From: Hesseltinella vesiculosa | Taxonomy: Eukaryota; Mucoromycota; Mucoromycetes; Mucorales; Cunninghamellaceae | Direction: 5' to 3' | DNA: 64,000 bases | NCBI GenBank assembly: GCA_002104935.1 | Contig: MCGT01000026.1 | Location: 310,001-374,000 of the forward strand | Shown: piece by piece, positions 11,056 to 23,037 of the stretch | Position numbering within the stretch: the first letter of the stretch is position 1 | Layout of the letters: the number at the start of each line of letters is the position of its first letter | Position numbers and translations under genes: made by a program | The notes under the pieces: model-generated | Told to the model about the DNA's origin: nothing | The model's database searches: none | Seen by the model: the letters and a program-made list of their open reading frames with translations, nothing else

Positions 11056-11202
11056 GAAGCCCTTTCTCCTTTTTTTTCTTCTTTCTTTTCTGATCTGTTG
11101 TCTTTTTCTTTCTTACTCCACACGCTTTATTTTCTTTACTTTGCCCTCTTGATCATTTGAACTATTTTTTCCCACCTGTGCCAAGCCAATTTATAAATCA
11201 CA

Positions 11203-12351
11203 ATGAACACCCCTTTTGCTCAACAATATGCCGCATGGCCCTTTTATGACAAGTCGGAAGGTAAAAAAGCCAAGACACAAAACCAAGACGCCAAGCGGGA
11301 ACCGCAGCACGACAAAAAAACCTTGAAGAGTCATTTTCACTCACTTTTTTTTTCTTCTTTAGAACAACCAAGCCCAGTCTTTGCGTCTTTGCCGTTCACG
11401 GGAACCACCTCCATGACTGCGGCAGTACATTTCCATTCTCCTGCGCCAACCGCGGCAACTATGAGTCCTATATTAAACACCCCTTTTTTGGATTCGGATG
11501 AAACTCTCTCCCCCAACTGCTTCTCTCCCTTCCAATCATCGCCCATGATGCCATTCCATGTCGCCAACAACGATGTCCCTGTGGCACCTTACATTAAGCA
11601 AGAACAAAGTGTTGTCGACTTGGGCATGCCCACTCCCCGCCAAGCTCCTGCCAAACTGTTTGCCACTGACCCTATGGATCTCTTAATTCACAAGCCTATC
11701 GACACACACAAACCTTCGCCTGCAACCACCTCCACACCCCACATGGACAACCTGTTCATGCCCTTGACTTCACAAGAAAGCTGGCACAGCCGCGAAAAGG
11801 CTTCGCCTTTGGATGCTCTCTTGCTGCACAGTGACTCCCTCTTTGACGCTTTGGACGACCAGCCCATGGATGAGCAGCAATACCATAGCCATGACCAGGC
11901 CCATGGCAACCCTACTGATACCACCGTCTCCTCCTCCACGGCTTTGGCCGCCACCAACTCGACCTCCTCCTCCTCCTCCGCTCGTGGTGTGACCAAACGA
12001 CGCCGCGTAAGCAGCACCGATAGCCAGGACAGCCAGTCCAGCCGCCGGCCCAAGCAACCCACCTCTGGCAAGAAGGACGTTGAAGAAAAACGCTTCTCCT
12101 GTCCCATCTGCAAGCGCCTGTTCTCTCGACGATACAACCTCAACACCCACATCCGCACCCACAACGCCAATCGCATCAAGAGCTTCCGTTGTCACATTTG
12201 CTCGTCTGCCTTTGACCGTAAGCACGACCGTGATCGCCACTTGTCGTCTGTACACTATGGAACCCGCTCTTTCACTTGCGACATGTGTGAGAGTGCATTT
12301 TGTCGACGAGATGCGCTTGCCCGGCATGTCCTTAAAGCCCACCGCTCGTAA
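11203..12351 (+). CDS. CRZ1: Crz1-like C2H2 zinc-finger transcription factor
   Basis: Exons 11203..11260 and 11363..12351 give 348 residues. The 102-bp intron (GTAAAA...TTTAG) is a multiple of three without a stop, so an unspliced form would also be readable. The C-terminus has three consecutive C2H2 fingers (about 265-345). Finger-specific strings RRYNLNTH, RKHDRDRH and RRDALARH correspond position by position to the Crz1/PrzA family, the calcineurin-activated regulators of calcium and cell-wall stress genes. Upstream is a long Ser/Thr/Pro-rich region with a basic KRRR stretch before the fingers, a likely nuclear signal. I could not point to a definite PxIxIT calcineurin-docking motif, so calcineurin control is family inference. 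The promoter has a TATA box and an RFX palindrome. Confidence 0.8.
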   Translation: MNTPFAQQYAAWPFYDKSEGKKAKTQNQDAKREPQHDKKTLKSHFHSLFFSSLEQPSPVFASLPFTGTTSMTAAVHFHSPAPTAATMSPILNTPFLDSDETLSPNCFSPFQSSPMMPFHVANNDVPVAPYIKQEQSVVDLGMPTPRQAPAKLFATDPMDLLIHKPIDTHKPSPATTSTPHMDNLFMPLTSQESWHSREKASPLDALLLHSDSLFDALDDQPMDEQQYHSHDQAHGNPTDTTVSSSTALAATNSTSSSSSARGVTKRRRVSSTDSQDSQSSRRPKQPTSGKKDVEEKRFSCPICKRLFSRRYNLNTHIRTHNANRIKSFRCHICSSAFDRKHDRDRHLSSVHYGTRSFTCDMCESAFCRRDALARHVLKAHRS

Positions 12352-12793
12352 CTTGTCATTTCCCTCTCATCACCCACTCATATCCCCATGATTCCCCTTT
12401 CTTTTTTTCCCCTCTGTACAATGTTTGATTATCTATCTGCCTTATGCCTCTCATTTGAAACAAAGAAACAACAAAAAAAATATATACATAGCTCTTGTGC
12501 TTTCCCCCTCCCCTCTGCTTTTTTTTATTGGGTTCCCTTTCTATGCTGCATCGACTGTTCCTTTTTTTTTTTTTTAATCTACCCCACTCGATATGAATCT
12601 ATTGAAACATAAACAATGCATTTCTCAGTATCTTAACGATCATGATGTCTTGAAAAAGGTAATAACAGAGGATCACCGTCACACACGTGGCTGTGCGATG
12701 AATAATCCCAAAAATGACGGAGACTTTGTCATCTTGAGTGGTCACACCATTTTTTTTTTTTTATAAAAAATGAGACCAAATGCAAATGGAAAG
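12352..12793. other. Convergent 3' region
   Basis: Lies between the 3' ends of the Crz1-like gene (+) and p47/Shp1 (-). T-rich UTR-like sequence, no gene seen. Confidence 0.5.
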
Positions 12794-14566
12794 CTATCCT
12801 AGGCGCTGGATCACCACACTGTTTAATAAGCCAGCCTCCTTCAACGATTGACTATTGTCTTCAAGCGGCTTGACAGGGAACGATGTTTGTAGAGTGTAGT
12901 TTGCTTGCCCTGGACGCTGGCTATGAAAGAAAACAATAAAAATAATAACAATAATAAAAAGAATGAGACAACTCTGATCCATGGATCACCCCCGTCCTCC
13001 ATTACCTGTTGATATATGCACGGACATCACCAATCGTGTGAGTTTGGTTGAACTTGGCAACCAATCTAAAATACATGAACCCTGATGAGTAAGCTAAACT
13101 CCTTGGGTGACACAGGGTTTCGGCATGATTTTTTTTTTTTGGGACGAAGCTTACTTTGAGCCATCAGCCAATCGAATTTGCAATTGGGTCGTGGGTAGAG
13201 AGGCATCAATTTCGAGTGTTTGGGTGCTGGACTGTTGGCTTGGTGTCGAGGATGCTTGTGAGGGGGTGGTCGAGGAACTTGGTGAGCCAGAGCCGAGACG
13301 TGCGCCGCTCGTCAAAGCAAATAAATCCGTGCGTTTGCCTTTGGCGGGCTTGGGAGGGATATAATCTTCGTCTTGTCGTCGAGCCACCTTGACATCCACA
13401 GGCTGACCATGGCGCACATTTAACAAAGACAAAGGAGCCCGCCTATAAGCAACAAGGAAGGATAAAAACCAGATGTGAGTATGATGCCACCGAGAGCTCA
13501 GAGATTCTCACTGTACCCTTGGTTGATTTCGCTCAACATCGAGGCATTGGCAGGATCGTCATAGCGCAACAAGGGGCCATCTTCCACGCTGAAGCCATTT
13601 CTCCAAAAAGTCAATTGTCGGCTCACCTACATTCATAAAATAATGCATGTTAGCCATGCTAGCTAGACTCTCAAGCGTCATCTTACGGGAGTGTTCAGGT
13701 CCTCTTCTTGGTGGGCGTCCTCGCCTGGCACCTCCATCGAAGGCACTTCGTCGCTCCCCAAGGTGTAACCTGTTCCCCTGTACACTGGCTTCTTTTTCTT
13801 TGGTTCCTCCACTTCGTTGGATGGTCCACCCCTAATTCATCAGAAAATAAAAATTAGTTTTTTTTTTTTTTTTTTTGGCTAATAATCAATCAATTACGCG
13901 GCGGCCTTTTTGAGGATTTCATCGATGACATTGGCACCAGGGTCTCGCTTGGAAGGATCTTGCACCACCATACCACTGTTTCCAAGGGAGAGCGATGAGA
14001 AAAAAAAAAAAAAAAGAGCAGGAAGGTGAGAAGATGAGTTTCACGCGGAAGACCAAGGTGCCTGCTCATTACTTACGATTTTTCACCTCCAGCAAAATAG
14101 TTTTGACGTCCTTCGTCATCCGAGTCGTTTTTCAGATCGTTGAGCGTACGGAATCGACTACAAGTGAAAGTGGTGCAAGGGTGAGCTAATCATCTAGATC
14201 TCGCAAGTTCCATGGGCTTGCTATGGACTTACGAAGCGGGTTTGCGTTTTTGGCTCGAGGAAGGCGAGGAGATCGGTTGCTGAGGCGTAGGTGCGACAGG
14301 ACGGAAAGACTCGGGTGCTCCTGGTTGGAATGGTTCAGAAACGGGCGTAGAAGAAGCATTGGATTCTTCACCAGAATCATAATATTGTGTCAAGGCCATC
14401 TGTCGTAAAAACAACATACGTGTTGCGTGGTGAGAGTTTGCGCCTTGAAATACGACCATCTTACCTCCAGATCCCAGTTCGCCATTTCCAAAAAGAACTG
14501 GGCACGGTCAGGGGATGTCCCAGTCATGCCAGTAAATTGATTGATCAAGTCATCGTGATCGGCCAT
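12794..14566 (-). CDS. SHP1: p47/Shp1-type UBX cofactor of Cdc48
   Basis: Nine exons (14465..14566, 14233..14399, 14077..14157, 13898..13975, 13687..13831, 13517..13626, 13155..13442, 13006..13065, 12794..12920) encode 385 residues, close to human p47 (370) and yeast Shp1 (423). It is an adaptor that links the AAA ATPase Cdc48/p97 to ubiquitinated cargo and to phosphatase control. Order: UBA (1 to about 45; LINQF...WDLE), a Pro/Ser linker, a YFAGGEKSG segment, an SHP box (GTGYTLG), the SEP domain (about 190-255; [18 protein letters not shown]), then the C-terminal UBX domain ending in a VVIQRLG strand. All phases agree. Exon 1 is exactly 34 codons. Confident as p47/Shp1 family. Confidence 0.95.
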
Positions 14567-16291
14567 GGTAGTAATAAAAAAAGATGAAAAAGCCAAATAA
14601 AAAAAAAAAAGTGACGAAAGGAAAAGAGAAGCGGCCACGCATTCTGCGGGCTTTCTATTAATTTGTATCCATGTTGTGCTGCTGTGCCATGTCATCGTTT
14701 CCTAACCAAAATTATTTGCAGGGCAGGTGCAGAAAGTACTGAGCGTTCTAAAAAAAGTGATACGCAACAAGTCAATAAGAACAGCCGTCGATACCCACAC
14801 TGTATACCTTCCATGGTTAGTCACTTTCTTCACCTAACTTTTTCACCTCCAATGCGATCGTTAGGCTGAGATTTTTTCACATCTGATATCTGCCAGAGCA
14901 CTCCAAATTTGATAAACCTTGCAGAGGATGAGAGGCAAACATCAATACCACATACCTCCCTAACGCAATATCGGTGGGGAACGGCTTAGCCATTCTCTGG
15001 CATAAAAAAACAATAATCAATAAAAATAGAACGCATTAGCAGCCAGGGCAGGCGGCAAGTACACCCACCCCAACAAAGCGTGTTATCAGGAACCTGGCGC
15101 TCTAGTCATTCTATGGTAGTACGCAGCAAAAAATGCTGGTGTGCTTTCCTTGAGAACAAATGCACGCTTCCTGGGTAGAGCTAGTGGTATTACTGTAGCT
15201 ATGAATTCGCCCCATAAAGCCTCAAACGACGCCTTCCACGCGAAAAAAAAAAAAAATAGCCGACGGTGGCATTTGGGCTGAAAGTGCCTTTTTTTTCTAA
15301 GGTTTTGTTTTTTTTGACGTTGATTTGGATGGGGGATCGGAGATTGTAAATCATGATTCTTCAAACTTTGGCTGGGCAGCCTTGTTCAATTGACATGATC
15401 TTTTCACCATCCTTAGCCTTTGTCCGTATCTGTATCCACACAAAATATGAATAGGATCCACCGGCTCAAAAGTGACCTACAGCGCTTTTTCGGGTTTTCA
15501 AAATCCCTGAGGATACCCTGGCGATTTTTGATCGAAAACATGGGAAGCCAACGGTGAGCCAATGAAAGACTCTCTACCAATCCTCACTAAAATCTTCATG
15601 GCTTTTGAATATTATATGTATATACCGTTCATGGTTAAGGTCCTAGATCTCTACTGGTCCTTCCTGTGAGACATCATTGCCTAAACACATGCCTCAGCCA
15701 AAGTCTAGTTGGATGACAGGGTGGAGAGTTAGAGATGCGGCAAGAAAAAGCCCTCATCAATTTAATGGCTCGAGAAAAAAAGCCCATGCGCTTGCCTGAC
15801 TCCCTGAGTGATTCGATCGGTGTGGCATTTTATAAAGGTAAGCAAAAGCAAGAATGATGATGGTGCAGAAAAAAAGAAGGTCAATCAGTGAAGGCTGCTC
15901 AGCCAACTTGTGATTCAGTCTGTTTCGTTCTGATGCCTCAGGAGACCCCCGTCGATCAGATCAAAAATCAGTGCAGAAATTTCTCTCGACAAACCACATC
16001 CTATTTTTAGCTAGAAGAATAATGTGGGGCCTGGCATGGGTGCAAGCTCTTCATGAAAGGCAGGCAAGGATGCTAAAAAACCCATTGGCCATGGCTGCCC
16101 AGCCAACACAGTGTTGGTGTAGATCTCTCACAGCCAATAAATGGATCAACCACGAGTTTTGAGCTGAATTTCCCCTGTGCTTGATCAAGTTTGATAAAGA
16201 AAAGGTTTCATGCAATGACCACACGCGCCAAGACGTGTGCATGTGGGAAATGATAGACTAAGCGGCTGACACCATTTATTGAATACTAATA
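14567..16291. other. 1.7-kb spacer without a supported gene
   Basis: No frame here has an ATG start with recognisable content or a plausible splice pattern. The last 100 bp before 14566 (minus sense) are the p47 5' region. AT-rich homopolymers are common. Nothing else is recognised. Confidence 0.5.
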
Positions 16292-17613
16292 TTATAGGCG
16301 GTGGCCAGGCACCGAACAGAAGATGACTAGAAGAAGTAGGATTAAAGAGAGCATGACAAGCGACAAAAACAGCGATCGTTTCCGTAGGATCTGGCGGACC
16401 TTGACTTGCTTGATGGCATTGAATTTGAGGGTGGTGGTCTCACTCATTTCCCCAGATAGAAAAAAAAAAGGCCAGGTGAGTATCAATGAGGCGGCCAACA
16501 GGAGAGAGCTTACCTCACATTAAACACCAATACCCACATTGGATCCAGTCCAGTGATGCTAGAGCATAGGCAGTAAATGGCAATGGTCAATGGTATAATG
16601 CCCTAGATAAAAAAAAAAAAACCACGTAGGGCAAGGTAGAGGTAAGCAGGGTAGAGCGATACAGGATGATTTTTCTTCAGTCTTACCCAAAGACGTTTTG
16701 ACCACGGCATGATGTCGAGGAAGATGAGGGAGAATTCAAGCGTAAGGCCAAGGAGGAGGGCGATGAGGCCAATGACGAGGCGAGCGAGCTGCTGGGGTAG
16801 AGTGAGGTTCATGAAGACTTTGTAGCGGAGAAAGAGGCTGAAGGAGGACTCAAGGACGATGTGCACATAGCGTTTGGCGGGCGCGAACACTTTGGGGTCT
16901 TCGAGTGTCTGGGATTTGTCGGCAAAGGTGCGGGTGATTTGGTCACGCAGGGCCAAGGGTAATGCATGGAGTTCCTTTTCAGCATGAGGAACGATGTAGC
17001 GCAGATAGATGCGCTCGACAGCGTCGATCATGTCCATCTGGGTGGGCTGGTGCAGCAGATGTGGCAAGGCAGAGGTGGAGGTGGTGGCAGAGCTTTGGGA
17101 GCCCATTGTGGTGGTGGTAGAGCGCTTAGTAGGATAGGTGGTGGGTGGTTGGTGGGGAGGTGGCCGATGAGCATGCATCAGAAGCATGTGGGTTAGGATT
17201 TCGGGTTCGCTGGCCAGGGATGAGGGATGGGGGGAGGTTGGGCGAGGAGAAGGGATGGAAAGGCTAGAAGCGCTGTGGGCAGAGTTGTAAGGCGAGATGG
17301 GCGAGACGGGCGACATTTGACGAAGCTTCTTGTCGGCCTGGCTCTTTTTTCTCTGTTGCTGCCTCATGTATCGGCGGTGAAGAACTTCGGCCTGCTGGAC
17401 ATCCAGCCAAAAATCCAACAGGGTCTCCATATGCAACCGATCGCGAAGCACAATGTAGTAATTGTACAAGCACACCGGTGGCCGGCTTTGTCGCTGAAGA
17501 ACATCATCCAACGTTGGCAATTGCTCTAGGACATGAGTCATAAATTCTCTTGATGGCGTTGTCCAATGGAACGGTGGGGCTTCATCGCCGTGGTAGTGGT
17601 GAATTTTTTCCAT
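16292..17613 (-). CDS. RAX1: RAX1-like RGS-domain membrane protein
   Basis: Exons 16687..17613, 16514..16602 and 16292..16442 give 388 residues. The N-terminal half looks like an RGS fold split by a low-complexity insert: PTLDDVLQRQ and NYYIVLRDRLHMETLLDFWL before it, and the VERIYLRYI to FLRYKVFMNL helices after it (about 190-285). The insert (about 90-180) is Ser/Pro/His-rich. Three hydrophobic membrane segments follow, the last (LSLVMLSLILLLLVIF) ending a few residues from the C-terminus. RGS plus C-terminal membrane helices is the architecture of yeast Rax1, a cortical marker for bipolar budding. The second intron has an odd acceptor (AAATGAG); I chose it because it alone keeps the frame into the last helix. 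Confidence 0.7.
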
Positions 17614-17956
17614 GATTTAAGCTAATGATAAAAAAATAATAATTGAGATTAGCAAAAAGGAAAGGAAAAGACATTGTGTTTAATCCTAATAACCTTTCCC
17701 CCTCCCTAATACAAGCCCCTTTCTGTTGTTCGCAGCATTCATATGTTTTTAGGGGTAAAACTCAAAAGAGTGAAGGGAACCGGGAAAAGGCGACAAGAAA
17801 AAAAAAGGAGGGCGTCTAGAAAAGGCTGCCTTTTTTGGCACCTGAACAATGAAGTCAAAACATTTTTGTGTCACAAAATCCCTGTGCCTTTTTTTTTTTT
17901 TTTTTTCCCTCGTTTCCTTCATTGTTCTTCCGTGCATTTTACATGGGCCTTGTTCG
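17614..17956. other. Divergent promoter region
   Basis: Lies between the RAX1-like gene (-) and the BI-1-like gene (+). It contains T-tracts and no gene. Confidence 0.5.
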
Positions 17957-19013
17957 ATGAACGAGTATACTTTACCCATCCATAACCCTTATCCAGGTGA
18001 TCCCCATTTGGTAAGATGTCAATCCAGCCAACCCGATATCGATTTATTTGGTCTGTCTGTGTGCCGGTGTGCGATCCCTTTGCAAATGGGTAAATGTGTT
18101 TGGAAAATGATAAAGAGACCAGGGCCCACTGACGACGATTTTTATAGAATTTGTGCGAAAGTCTATGCTGATTGTTCTTGGGCAATTGCTGGGCACATTG
18201 GTTTTAACATGTGGACTTGAACAAATCCAACTGACTTGGCACTGGTTGCAAAATAGGTAAGAAGTTGGAGGTCCTCTTTTGTTTCAGCTCTGACCCTTTT
18301 GTCTCGCAGCGTTCTCACATGGTGGATCCCCTTGATTCCGTGTGTGATTGCCTGTGTGTTAATTCTATGGCAATTATGGGCTTTTTATTTCCAATTGGTG
18401 CAACTTGCCCGCATCATCCTCCTGACGGTCTTTTCCATCTTGTGCGCTTTTGTCGTGGGCGAAACAGGTAAAACCACCGCCGCTCCTAGCTCGTTGGCTA
18501 AGCAGAGCTCCTCTTTTTCTTATAGTGGTGACGTTTTGCTATGAAGATGGGATCATGGTCATGGCCATGGTAGGCTCAGGCTTCATGGGTTACTATTTAT
18601 ACACGTTGCAAGTGAAGCACTCCTTCTCCGGGCCTGGACCCTGGTAAGATGGCCTGCCACGAAAATAAAGGGGAAGGACTGACTCTTTCATTTTGCATAG
18701 GTTTTTAGGCATGGCGTTGATTTGCCTGACATCGCTCTGGCTGCGCATGTTATTTGAGCAAGACCCTTTGGAAATCCTGATTCCTTTGAGTATTGCGGGC
18801 GTTGTGTGTACGTATGTATTATTGGACCTGTATTATATCATGGGCAACAGTTCTGTGGACGAGGTGATTCTCGCCAATGTGTGCCTTTTTGTCGACGTGC
18901 TATACCCGATGCGCTGCCTACACAACATCTGCGAGCTTTCGGACAATTTGAACCTGCTTGATGTGCTGTATCCCGGTGAGCCTTCCACGAGATCCTATGC
19001 TACTCAAGGGTGA
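17957..19013 (+). CDS. BI-1 / TMBIM (Lifeguard) family membrane protein
   Basis: Exons 17957..18089, 18148..18256, 18310..18467, 18526..18643 and 18701..19013 give 276 residues. It is a small multi-pass protein of the Bax-inhibitor-1 / TMBIM family (yeast Bxi1/Ybh3), which affects calcium leak and stress-induced death at ER, vacuole or mitochondria. Family marks: the FVRKSMLIVLGQL segment that opens helix 1, VVGET in the middle, and the late YYIMGNSSVDEVILAN followed by an LFVDVLY helix, equivalent to the DEY...LYLDIINLF region. About seven hydrophobic segments are seen. The start ATG gives a short polar N-terminus. An optional donor (GTGAGC near 18975) exists, but the frame ends cleanly without it. 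Confidence 0.8.
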
Positions 19014-19958
19014 TACCCGTCGATTTATTATCTTTCCTTTTTGTGACCGTATACTTCCATAGAACATACCCCCATCCGCTCATCCCTATACACTACGAAG
19101 AAAATAAAGAAGAATAAAGCAGCAAAGCGAACGACTGTATAAAACAATGTTGCTAGCAACCACCCACGACGACCATGTAGAAGTCATTGGTTGCATCGTC
19201 AAGCGACTGCTTGTTGGTCCTCGGGGGAGGGGGTCAAGAAAAAAAAGTAAAATGGTGCAACGGTCGAGGCTCCCTGACGATTTGAGGAGAGTCGCGTTGA
19301 CTCCTCAGCATGAGCGAAGGAAGAGAAGAAAAACCAGAAAGGACATGCCAACCCAGTAGCAACGGCGATTGGCCTTTGGTGAATGGCTGCTCAGATTTGA
19401 GAATGGATCATACCTCAACCCAGTGAACACCGAATCAGTGTGACGTATTTTTTTTTTTTACTTCGTGGCGTCATCGTAGCCAGAAAGCTGGATGGTGGGT
19501 GCATTCAAGCGCTTTTTTTTTTTCTATTCGTTGCTGGCGCAGTTTTTTTTCAGCAGACAACCCATAGCAAAGGAGACAAACCCCGCCTCGATCGACTTGC
19601 AGGTCGCACAACCTCCAGAAAACATGAGAGCTGGCCCGCCAAAAAAAGCAATTCATTTCTTTTTCTTTTTTTTCTCACTCATTTTTATCGACCCTCCTTT
19701 TTGTTGTCCTTTTGAAGAAGAAAGACAAAAAATACCCGGCTTCTTCGTTTGAAAGCAAACAACGTTGATTGGAGCGAAAATTTGGCCGGCCGCCTGTTAT
19801 TTTTCGTTTTATTTTTTACATACTCCTTCGCTCCAGTTTCTGCCCTCTCATTCAAGACATCTTTATGCCTTTACCATTGTGTTTGTTTATCATATGCATG
19901 ACTTGACCCATATTCCTTTGGGCGTAAAAACCTCGCTAGGTAAATTGCACAAAAAAGC
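19014..19958. other. Spacer upstream of the TBC gene
   Basis: No supported gene. An X-box-like GTTGCTAGCAAC lies at about 19147. T-tracts are frequent in 19440-19700. Confidence 0.5.
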
Positions 19959-21557
19959 ATGTTCTCTCTCATCAGCAACGTTCCAGCCCACTCATTGATA
20001 ACTTCCATGGCAGCCAGTAGGCTAGCCCGAGCCCAGCGAATCAGTAAACTACGCAAAGCTGCTCAAGATGAAGACTTTACCCTACTTCGTCACATGGCCC
20101 GAGAACCAGAAGGTTTCGTTGAAGATGCCTACCGTCGCATGATCTGGTAAGGCCCTCGAAAGAGAATCGTCCAGCTCACTGTACGATGCTTCTATCTTTG
20201 TAGGCCAGTCCTGTTACGAACGCACCATGGAGCGTATGTTGACGAAAAAGGCAGCCGTAAGTTGTAGATACAGACCGAGGCTCCGTCCTGTGTGGCTGAT
20301 CCTTTTGTTCTCTGTAGCCAACGGCATCGCTGATCCTATTCAAATATCGAAAGATGTGGAGCGATCATTGTACTACTATCCCCAAGGTAAAGAAAAAAAA
20401 AGGGGGGTGGGGAGGAGGGGGCGCCTAACCGTTTGTTCTCCTTTTAGACATCACCCCTACTTACAAGGCCTTTAAGCAGCAAGAATTACAGAGCATGATC
20501 ATCGAGATTTTATGGCGTAATCCTCGCTTACGTTATTACCAAGTAGGAGGGAAAAGAGAGAAGAGAAAGAAAGAGCTTGACACCCTCTTTTTTTTGATAG
20601 GGCTTCCATGACATCTGCACAGTGTTCTTGCTCGTTCTTGGGAAAAAAGCGGCCATCCCAGCTGCAGAAAATGTGGCACTTTTCTTTGTCAGATATCCTT
20701 TTTAAAGATGACGCCTTGATGTCTATTTTTGCCACTATTACGCCTTGACTTGGCTTTTTTATGATGTTATTACAGATGCGATGTTGGATTCTTTTGAACC
20801 TGTATCCAAGCAACTTCGATTGATGGTTTCCATTGTAGAATATGAAGATCCCTCATTGATGCATTATTTAGAAACGTAAGCATACGAGCTTGTTGATCCA
20901 TCAGCCTGACCTCCCGGGGGGGGTTTTTTTTTTTCAAACGTAGCCACGGGATCATGCCGTACTATGCATTAAGTTGGCTTCTGACCTGGTTTAGTCACGA
21001 CATGACTGATTTTTCAAAGATCACCCGTCTGTTTGACCTGTTTGTGTCCAGCTCGTCCATGATGCCTCTCTATGTGGCCAGCGCCGTAAGCCTTGCTTCT
21101 TCTGTCCTCTGGACATGGCTCATTTTCCCCTTTTATAAATATGATTCCAGATCACCTTGCTCCGTAGAGAAGAGCTTTTGCACGCCAATCCAGAATACCT
21201 GCACTCATTGATCACCCACATTCCACAAGATACCGACATCGAGGCGGTGATCCAACGTGCCGTCAGGCTTGAGGCCGAGTACCCGGCCTTGCAAGTGCAA
21301 AAGCAAAGTGGGATTTGGCTACATGACGAGTAAGGATGACCGAGAAAAGGATTCGCGGCCCTTGGGATCGACGTGTTTTTTCTTCTAGGTCCACATTGAA
21401 TACCTGGCAGCAAGACTGGGGGACGGAGGCGGGCCTTGTTCCCGATCGACTACGCATAGATACATACCTAGGGAAAGTGGTACCTATTGAAGAATGGGAA
21501 GATGAGTTATTAGCCGAATGGTGTAGACGCAACGACGCAACGAAAGACCACTCATAA
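19959..21557 (+). CDS. TBC1D20: TBC1D20/Gyp8-type Rab GTPase-activating protein
   Basis: Nine exons (19959..20146, 20204..20256, 20318..20386, 20448..20542, 20601..20692, 20774..20875, 20944..21085, 21151..21329, 21389..21557) give 362 residues. TBC proteins stimulate GTP hydrolysis on Rabs; the TBC1D20 branch acts on Rab1/Ypt1 at the ER-Golgi step. Both catalytic fingers are visible: the arginine finger as ISKDVERS (I-x-x-D-x-x-R) and the glutamine finger as YYQGFHD (Y-x-Q). TBC1D20-specific echoes include ALSWLLTWF and the MPLY and HIPQDT strings. No C-terminal membrane anchor is seen, unlike animal TBC1D20. Intron 5 is AT-AC; all other introns are GT-AG. An alternative start is the ATG at about 20010. 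Confidence 0.9.
20693..20773 (+). other. AT-AC (U12-type) intron in the TBC1D20 homologue
   Basis: The 81-bp intron begins ATATCCTTTT, an exact match to the minor-spliceosome 5' splice-site consensus, and ends TTAC. The exon joint ...TTTGTCAG|AGATGCG... restores FFVR-DAMLDSF, which aligns with the animal TBC1D20 helix without a gap. Using the nearby AG as acceptor instead shifts the frame to an early stop. A CCTTGAC branch-point-like string lies at 20743..20749, about 25 nt from the 3' end, longer than the usual 10-20 nt. Confidence 0.88.
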
Positions 21558-21725
21558 AAAAAATCATGCAAACCTGTCTCACATTGGCGCAGACCCCCCT
21601 TTTCTTAGCAAATGGCGGAGCCCCAAGGGAAAAAGAGGTCACAAACCAAAAAAAAAAAAAAAAAAAAACTTGCGCCTCCAGATATTTTTTCCATTTTTCC
21701 TCTCCAATCATCTCATCCTTCAGTA

Positions 21726-23037
21726 ATGGCTGTCACTATTCCCAACACTAAGCCATTGAATGTGGTTCAATTAGAAGGCTTGGTAATGTTGATGATCTAC
21801 TGACGCTGGTGCCTGCATCATGCCACTCATCGACGCTGTTCCTTGAATTTAGGTTGTCTTGAAGATCATCAAACACTGCCGCGAATCTTATCCCAGCGAT
21901 GTCACCGGTCAGCTTTTGGGTTTGGATCAAAAGGGTACTTTGGAAGTCACCAACTGCTTCCCTTTTACCGCCGATGACGATGAAGAAGCTAGTGGTAAAG
22001 CGATGAAGCGACTCGAGCGAATGAAAAAAGCCAATGGCTCACTGATTATGTGATCTTTTCTTTTTTCTGTGTCTGGTTAGCCCAATACCAATTGGACATG
22101 ATGCGTTGTCTTCGTGCCGTCAATGTGGACAACAACACTGTGGGTTGGTACCGCTCGGCCCATTTGGGTAACTTTGTCGACTTGACGTTGATCGAAACGC
22201 AATACGGCTACCAAAAATCGCTGGCCAACTCGGTTGTCTTGATCCACGATGTGTCCAAGAGCACTGCCCAGAGCAACCTCAGCCTGCGTGCCTTCCGCCT
22301 GCAAGACAACTTTATGGCTGCCTTTGAAGCCAAGAAATTCACCACGGCCAGGTAAGCGATGAAAAAAAAAAAAAAACCATCGGGATGGGCTGACCGTTTC
22401 GCCTTAGCCTTGCCGAAGCCAAGCTGTCGTTCTCCAATATCTTTGAAGAATTGCCTGTGCAGATCCATAACTCGCATTTGGTGACGATGATGCTGCACAA
22501 TATTGAAATGCCCAATTTGGATGTCAACCGTTTGGAATCCTTATCGACCTTCAACTTGCAGCCTTCCACCCAAGCCGACATTGACGCCTCACGACCTCTG
22601 GCTCCCAACTTTGATGTTTTGGATTTGGAATTGGACCCCTTTATGCAAAAGAACTTACAATACCTCCTCGAATGCTCCGACGCCCAACAACAAGAACAAA
22701 ACAACTATCAATACTGGCAGCGAAGTGTTGCCCGGGAACAGGCCAAGATGCAAGCATGGCTGTCCAAAAGAGTAAGGGCTCCTTTTTCGTGACACAATGA
22801 CCTGACCCTCCTTTTTTTTTTTTTGGATAGAAACAAGAAAATGCGCAACGCATTGCTCATGGTCAAGCTCCTTTGCCTGAAGATGAAGTCCATACGTTGT
22901 TCAAGTTGCCTACTGAACCCAGCCGCCTGGACTCGATGATCCTGAGTGCTCAAATGCACAACTTCACCAAGCAACTCAACCAATATGCCGGTCCCAGTCT
23001 TGCTCGTTTGTTCTCCATTCAAGAATTACAAAAATAG
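21726..23037 (+). CDS. EIF3H: Translation initiation factor eIF3 subunit h
   Basis: Exons 21726..21782, 21853..21994, 22081..22351, 22408..22771 and 22831..23037 give 346 residues, the usual length for eIF3h. It is an MPN-domain subunit of the eIF3 scaffold on the 40S ribosome. Motifs: [11 protein letters not shown] and the TGQLLGLD strand of the MPN core, CFPF, then [11 protein letters not shown] in place of the zinc-binding H-x-H of active JAMM peptidases, so it is a pseudo-enzyme as expected. The C-terminal half carries the helical [10 protein letters not shown] and [15 protein letters not shown] region. Intron 4 has a T-tract before its acceptor. Tandem to the TBC gene, with about 170 bp between. 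Confidence 0.93.

Larger units (their letters stand above)
9134..11202. other. Long spacer between VTC4 and the Crz1-like gene
   Basis: About 2 kb without a supported gene. An ATG-initiated 118-codon frame at 10504 has no recognisable feature and was not accepted. The region holds two RFX-type palindromes (9664 and 10944) and the TATA box at 11048, so the proximal part is the promoter of the zinc-finger gene. Confidence 0.55.
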
